DNA of 10,526 nucleotides, from positions 1 through 10,526 of the forward strand of contig JAUVIX010000106.1 of the NCBI GenBank assembly GCA_030592565.1. The letters run 5' to 3'. The notes under the pieces are model-generated. The model saw only the letters and a list, made by a program, of their open reading frames with translations. It searched no databases and was not told the origin of the DNA. The translations under genes and the position numbers were made by a program. The stretch is from Chlorobiota bacterium (lineage in GTDB: Bacteria; Bacteroidota; Bacteroidia; Bacteroidales; JAADJA01). Below, piece by piece: positions 6,054 to 10,526 of this stretch; the stretch's first letter is position 1; each line of letters starts with the position of its first letter.

Positions 6054-9000
6054 TTACAACTTCACAAACTTCTCCTGAATAACAGATTTCTCATTAATAA
6101 CATAAAGGATATAAACACCCTTTGGGTATTCACCAACACGCAATCTGTCACTAAATTCTGATGTGCAGTTTTTATATTCCTTATCCATAATCTGCTCTCC
6201 CCTAACGTTGAATATCTTTATTGTTAGTTTATCTCCTTGTACATTGGTAATATCAATATTGATATTATCATTTGAAGGGTTTGGATATAGTGACATTGTT
6301 ATTCCTATTTGACTACCGGGTTCATCTATTTGAGTAATCTGTAAAATATCAATAGTCACATTAGACTCTACAAACAGATTACCTTGTCCGTTATCTTCAG
6401 CTTTTATGATCAGATTGAATAGTGGATTAATTCCATAATCTAGTGCTTCACCATTCTGGACTATGATTACTCCTGTAGTGGCATCTATTGTAAATGCATC
6501 ATCTGTGTTTCCGGCAGTTATGGAATATGTGATTGACTGACCGTTATCAGGATCTGTTGCTTCTACTGTTCCTACTTCCATTCCATCAGGGCTGAACTCG
6601 TCTATTTCAAATGTATAATCATCCATCTCAGGAACTTCATTAACATCTGTCAGATTTATAGTTATTGTTGCCTGAGCTGTGAGACTGCCCACTCCATTAT
6701 CCTGAACCTGTATTGTGAGGTTGAAGGTTGGTGTTGTTTCATAATCTAACACTGTCGTGTTTGTAACTGTCAGTTCTCCGGTTTGTGAGTCTATTGCAAA
6801 AGCATTGTCAATGTTGCCTGATGTTATGCTGAATGTCAGTGTCTGGCCATTATCAGGGTCTGCAGCCTGCACAACTCCTACAAGTTCGCCATTGGCACTG
6901 TTTTCTGCGATTATGAAACTCTGATCTTCAATTTCCGGTGTTTCATTAACATCTGCCAGGTTTATGGTTACGGTTGCCTGTGCTGTGAGATTGCCAACTC
7001 CATTATCCTGCACCTGTATTGTAAGGTTGAATGTTGGTGTTGCTTCATAATCTAACACTGTCGTGTTTGTAACTGTCAGTTCTCCGGTTTGTGAGTCTAT
7101 TGCAAAAGCATCTCCAATATTACCAGAGGTTATGCTAAATGTAAGAGTTTGGCCTGCATCAGGATCGGTGGCAACTACTATTCCAACTATTGCTCCATTA
7201 CTTGTGTTCTCTTCTATTGTGAAACTTTGTGCTTCTATCTCAGGAACCTGGTTTACATCTGTTAGACTTACTGTTACTGTTGCGTTATCTGTCAGATTTC
7301 CAGATCCGTCATCCTGCACCTCTACATTGAGGTAATAGATAGGATTAGCGGTAAAGTCCAGAACTGTACTGTCGGCTACTGTTAACTCTCCCGTCAGTGG
7401 GTCTATTGCAAAAGCATTGTCAATGTTGCCTGATGTTATGCTGAATGTCAGTGTCTGGCCATTATCAGGGTCGCTGGCCTGGACTACTCCGATAAGCTCT
7501 CCTGTACCAATAGTTTCTTCTATAGTGAAACTTTGGTTATAGATTACAGGTGACTCATTCTGATCTGTCAAATTTACAGTTATCGTTGCCTGATCTGTTA
7601 AGCTTCCCTGGCCGTTATCCTGAACCTGTACTGTAAGGCTGAAGACAGGAGTGCTTTCATAATCTAAAGCCGCACTGTTTGATACAGTCAGTTCTCCTGT
7701 TGTTGAATTTATGCTGAAAGCATTGTTTGTGTTTCCAGATATTATTGAATAGGTTAGTGTCTGACCGTTATCAGGGTCTGTAGCAGTTACTGTTCCAACC
7801 TGCGTTCCATTGGTAGTGTTTTCTGCAATTGAGAAACTCTGATTCTGAATATTTGGTGTCTCATTAACATCTGTCAGGTCTACGGTTACGGTTGCCTGTG
7901 CTGTGAGATTGCCCACTCCATTATCCTGTACCTGTACTGTAAGGTTGAATGTTGGTGTGGTTTCATAATCAAGCATTGTACTGTTTGATACGGTCAACTC
8001 TCCTGTTGTAGAATTTATGCTGAAAGCATTGTTTGTGTTTCCTGAGGTAATTGAATAGGTTAATGTCTGGCCTGCATCTGGGTCAGTAGCTACTACTATT
8101 CCTACTACTGTTCCATTGTTTGAATTTTCTTCTAAAGCGAAACTTTGGGCTTCTATTTCCGGGCTGGTGTTTGTTTCTATTAGCTCAAAGATTCCTATTT
8201 CGGGTAATAATCCCTGGGGTACGGGAATGCTGTCCATATCAACCGTAAGGCCAATATCAAGGCCCGCATCAAAACAGGGTGAACCGTTTTGCAAATGAAA
8301 ATCTTCTGCGGATGGATTTACAAACATTGGATCTCCTATCACTGAGTTATTACCTCCTGTACCATTTGAATAGAGGTTATTACTTTCGTCAAGAACTGAT
8401 GGGGAGGTAAGGTTTATGGCTACATCTCCTGTCTCTGTAAAGTCAAAGATATTATTCTTTGCCGAAAGGTTTCCTCCCTGGATGTGTGTTCTAACATCGT
8501 GAAAAACATTATTCTCTATTGTGGTGGGAGTGGTTGATGTTAAACTTAAAATTCCGGTTGGAAGATGTTTAAATATGTTATAGTATATATTCAGATTATC
8601 TGACATTGTTATTACTCCGGGAAGTTCTCCGTAGATTGTATTATAGCATATCTCCTGGTTATCTCCCTGTCCAATATATATTGCGGCTCCTCCATCTCCT
8701 GAAGAAAGGGGGGTGATACATTCATTATGATCAAACACTCCACTAATACTGTTTGGTGAAAGTGCGCTATAACTGAAACAGAATTTATTTCCTGAATTGG
8801 ATCGGTCGATGGTATTATGATGGATATTATAATTACTACAATTGTCAACCAGTTCAATGCCGTCGCCGGGAGATTCAGCTTGTGTTTGGCCTATATGAAA
8901 CCATTTTAGATTAACATCGTGGATATTACAATAGGAGATTTCTAGGTTTTCAACACAATTGACATATATACCGTCTTCTTCTATATTGCTTATCTCGCAA

Positions 9001-10526
9001 TTGTTTATGGTTACTCCATCTCCATTTACAAGTCTTACTCCGAATTCTGCATTTTTGAAAATACAGTTTTCTATTTGAATATTATTGTTTAGTGTAGTAT
9101 TCTGATAAGGATATCCATATATACGAATGGCTGAGGTGGAAAGGGCTACTCCGCTTGCGGTTGTATCGCCTCTTACTATCAGGTCTTTTACTGTACAATC
9201 TTTTGACCACACAAAATCTATTATGTGATTTCCTGTGTTTGTTGAATATAAGACAGGAAGGTCACCGGCTCCATAAGACCCTATGGTTACGCCTGTGGCG
9301 TTAGTTACAGTATATGTGCTACTTGTTTCACAAATGGTTCCTCTTTTCTGAAGTATTGACTTACCATTAATCTGTGCTGTATCGCCCCAGGGAATGTCTT
9401 CCCAATTATCGTAAGGATTTAACATTGTGCCGTTCTGACCAGGATTACCCGAGTTGGTCGGGTCTATGTATATCTCGTCTCCTCCACCGCCTTGTATGAT
9501 ATATTCAAATACTCCCATATCAAAGCCATTGCCCTGTGGTAAGGGTGTTCCATCCGCATCCAATGTCAATCCTACATCTGTACCTGCATTTATACAGGGT
9601 GATATCGGCAGTAAATGAAAATCTCTGTTTAAGGTGTCAGCAAATTCCGAATATGCTGTGATATAATGGATATCCTCTTCTACAGACGAATTATAATAGC
9701 AATTATAATCAGAAGTCCAATTGTTAATACCGTTTGTTCTAATTGCATCGTCAACATCACAAAATATGTTATTATAGACACTATCATTTTTTATCCAGGC
9801 TCCAATATCAGAATTATAAAAAACATTATTAAACACAACACCTGTATAATCATTAGCATTATCTATACAGGCCTTGTTACTTCTAAAATTCCTGAATACA
9901 TTACCATACACTCTTGTGTGTCGTGTCCTGATAGTCATTCCGGTTTGCTCTCCAGTAAAAATATTATACCTATAAATATTATTATGCCCATTGCCAATAT
10001 AAACTCCAGAACCTCCTTCACTTGTTGCTTTTGGTGTTATTACAGTATTATATTCAAATATCCCTGTTCTCCAAGCTGGGTCTGCGGTATTTGTACTACC
10101 GGTTGTATGAATAAAACAAAATTTATTCCCTGTCGTACTCTTATCTAAAATACAATGATGTACGTGCCAAAAAGAAGCACTATCTCCACCAATCCACATA
10201 GGCGCACCTGCTGAATAATATTGACTATGGTTAAAATCATATTGCATATTCGTATTGTAAATGTGACAGTATTCGACTGTCGCATTTAGAGCCCGACACC
10301 CTATCCCCTGACTTTCCATATTATATATTTCACATTTACTTACTTTAATATTTATTGATATTGGATAACCCCCAATAGAAATCCCAGGAGTTGCACCAGG
10401 ATAACCGCAATGCCTTATAATACAGCTATCTATTAAAACTTCATTACAACTGTAAAGCCTTATTGCGTTCCCTGCTCTTGAATGCCCTATACTATCCCCG
10501 ACAACAGGTATCCCCCCACCAGTAGA
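6054..10526 (-). CDS. T9SS-secreted beta-helix/cadherin-repeat surface protein (N terminus outside window)
   Basis: The frame is open to the window edge. The internal ATG at 10319 is not the start: the codons upstream of it (10320-10526) contain no stop and encode more beta-helix rungs. The visible part has 1490 residues. In order it holds a parallel beta-helix module, a GGGGDE linker near 9474-9491, a second beta-helix module, six cadherin-like repeats, and a C-terminal type A sorting domain with YPNPS. The helix modules resemble PbH1/pectate-lyase-fold proteins with a choice-of-anchor Q-like end (SPC.(N/D)AG...PQG...(M/I)G(V/I)FE). Such proteins bind or cleave polysaccharides, but I see no recognisable catalytic set, so binding or adhesion is equally likely. 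Cadherin repeats normally form calcium-stiffened rods. The C terminus directs export by the type IX system and surface attachment. A signal peptide must lie outside the window. The gene converges on the peroxiredoxin across a shared terminator; its promoter is not visible. Confidence 0.93.
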   Translation of the reverse strand, partial: STGGGIPVVGDSIGHSRAGNAIRLYSCNEVLIDSCIIRHCGYPGATPGISIGGYPISINIKVSKCEIYNMESQGIGCRALNATVEYCHIYNTNMQYDFNHSQYYSAGAPMWIGGDSASFWHVHHCILDKSTTGNKFCFIHTTGSTNTADPAWRTGIFEYNTVITPKATSEGGSGVYIGNGHNNIYRYNIFTGEQTGMTIRTRHTRVYGNVFRNFRSNKACIDNANDYTGVVFNNVFYNSDIGAWIKNDSVYNNIFCDVDDAIRTNGINNWTSDYNCYYNSSVEEDIHYITAYSEFADTLNRDFHLLPISPCINAGTDVGLTLDADGTPLPQGNGFDMGVFEYIIQGGGGDEIYIDPTNSGNPGQNGTMLNPYDNWEDIPWGDTAQINGKSILQKRGTICETSSTYTVTNATGVTIGSYGAGDLPVLYSTNTGNHIIDFVWSKDCTVKDLIVRGDTTASGVALSTSAIRIYGYPYQNTTLNNNIQIENCIFKNAEFGVRLVNGDGVTINNCEISNIEEDGIYVNCVENLEISYCNIHDVNLKWFHIGQTQAESPGDGIELVDNCSNYNIHHNTIDRSNSGNKFCFSYSALSPNSISGVFDHNECITPLSSGDGGAAIYIGQGDNQEICYNTIYGELPGVITMSDNLNIYYNIFKHLPTGILSLTSTTPTTIENNVFHDVRTHIQGGNLSAKNNIFDFTETGDVAINLTSPSVLDESNNLYSNGTGGNNSVIGDPMFVNPSAEDFHLQNGSPCFDAGLDIGLTVDMDSIPVPQGLLPEIGIFELIETNTSPEIEAQSFALEENSNNGTVVGIVVATDPDAGQTLTYSITSGNTNNAFSINSTTGELTVSNSTMLDYETTPTFNLTVQVQDNGVGNLTAQATVTVDLTDVNETPNIQNQSFSIAENTTNGTQVGTVTATDPDNGQTLTYSIISGNTNNAFSINSTTGELTVSNSAALDYESTPVFSLTVQVQDNGQGSLTDQATITVNLTDQNESPVIYNQSFTIEETIGTGELIGVVQASDPDNGQTLTFSITSGNIDNAFAIDPLTGELTVADSTVLDFTANPIYYLNVEVQDDGSGNLTDNATVTVSLTDVNQVPEIEAQSFTIEENTSNGAIVGIVVATDPDAGQTLTFSITSGNIGDAFAIDSQTGELTVTNTTVLDYEATPTFNLTIQVQDNGVGNLTAQATVTINLADVNETPEIEDQSFIIAENSANGELVGVVQAADPDNGQTLTFSITSGNIDNAFAIDSQTGELTVTNTTVLDYETTPTFNLTIQVQDNGVGSLTAQATITINLTDVNEVPEMDDYTFEIDEFSPDGMEVGTVEATDPDNGQSITYSITAGNTDDAFTIDATTGVIIVQNGEALDYGINPLFNLIIKAEDNGQGNLFVESNVTIDILQITQIDEPGSQIGITMSLYPNPSNDNINIDITNVQGDKLTIKIFNVRGEQIMDKEYKNCTSEFSDRLRVGEYPKGVYILYVINEKSVIQEKFVKL
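6057..6302 (-). other. Domain: T9SS type A C-terminal sorting domain
   Basis: The last 82 residues show the family pattern: MSLYPNPSNDNINIDI, then LTIKIFNVRGEQI, then LRVGEYPKGVYILYV and a basic end (EKFVKL). In Bacteroidota this domain guides cargo through the type IX system and is cleaved on attachment to LPS at the surface. A lone cysteine (KNCTSEF) inside it is uncommon. Confidence 0.92.
6327..8162 (-). repeat. Six tandem 306-bp units encoding cadherin-like repeats
   Basis: Units begin, reading along the protein, at bases 8162, 7856, 7550, 7244, 6938 and 6632: exactly 306 bp (102 residues) apart without a single indel. Each reads roughly PxIxxQSFxIxEN...GxxVGxVxAxDPDxGQ...FxIDxxTGELTV...LDYExxPxFNL...DNGxGxL...VTxxLxDVNE. 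ExN/DPD, LDYE and DVNE are cadherin calcium-ligand positions. Two DNA blocks are identical between units: 72 bp (6789-6860 = 7401-7472, units 5 and 3) and 68 bp (6738-6805 = 7044-7111, units 5 and 4). Confidence 0.93.
8163..9473 (-). other. Domain: second parallel beta-helix module
   Basis: This module of about 437 residues starts IYIDPTNSGNPG, the usual opening of a secreted beta-helix domain. It contains rungs such as NCIFKN, NCEISN and YCNIHD, repeats the GNKFCF motif (near 8776-8793) and the AIYIGQGDN motif of the first module, and ends SPCFDAG...PEIGIFEL. Equivalent points in the two modules lie 440-446 codons apart, so the modules are an internal duplication that has since diverged. Confidence 0.8.
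9492..10526 (-). other. Domain: first parallel beta-helix module (partial)
   Basis: Short rungs repeat with the pattern x-C-x-I plus Asn turns, for example SCIIRH, KCEIYN, YCHIYN and HCILDK. The module carries GNKFCF near 10116-10133 and GVYIGNGHNN near 10000. It closes with SPCINAG and GFDMGVFEY, the choice-of-anchor Q-like cap. The beginning is beyond the window. Confidence 0.8.

Noticed and set aside
6327..8162. Regular repeats considered as a CRISPR or non-coding satellite array
   Set aside because: The 306-bp period is an exact multiple of three, the frame is open throughout and encodes cadherin-like domains; there are no short repeats with unique spacers.
9666..10148. Open frame of 160 codons on the + strand opposite the beta-helix region
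   Set aside because: It is a low-complexity Ile/Ser-rich translation of the complement of repeated helix rungs. The - strand frame has clear domain structure, so this is a shadow.
10317..10319. ATG at 10319 as the start of the giant protein
   Set aside because: The frame continues without a stop to the window edge and encodes further beta-helix rungs, and no signal peptide follows this ATG.

Overview
The window looks like a piece of a Bacteroidota chromosome, probably a free-living marine or Marinilabiliales-like relative. Four signs support this: a large surface protein ending in a type A type IX secretion (T9SS) sorting domain, TAnnTTTG-type -7 promoter elements, starts without Shine-Dalgarno sequences, and low GC. 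The species cannot be fixed from the sequence alone.

Left part (1-5204, + strand): the end of a surface-polysaccharide locus (O-antigen, capsule or exopolysaccharide). In order it holds a 5'-truncated NAD-synthase-family amide ligase, a stand-alone acyl/aminoacyl-adenylating enzyme 9 bp behind it, a Wzx-type flippase and a Wzy/O-antigen-ligase-like polymerase. The first two probably make or attach an unusual amide or acyl substituent on a sugar. The last two would flip the lipid-linked repeat unit and polymerise it. The two membrane genes are very AT-rich, as is common for exchanged glycan loci.

Middle (5205-6053): a free-standing typical 2-Cys peroxiredoxin of the Prx1/AhpC family with its own candidate promoter. 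It ends at a strong hairpin that can terminate transcription in both directions, because the next gene converges on it.

Right part (6054-10526, - strand): one open frame that runs off the window, with 1490 residues visible. From N to C terminus it holds a parallel beta-helix module (start missing), a second paralogous beta-helix module, six cadherin-like repeats of exactly 102 residues (306 bp), and a T9SS sorting domain. It is a secreted, surface-attached, modular protein. T9SS cargo is usually anchored to A-type LPS, so the neighbouring glycan locus could in principle supply the anchor, but that link is inference.

There is no RNA gene, CRISPR array, insertion sequence or origin that I can support. 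No gene-free stretch exceeds 145 bases.
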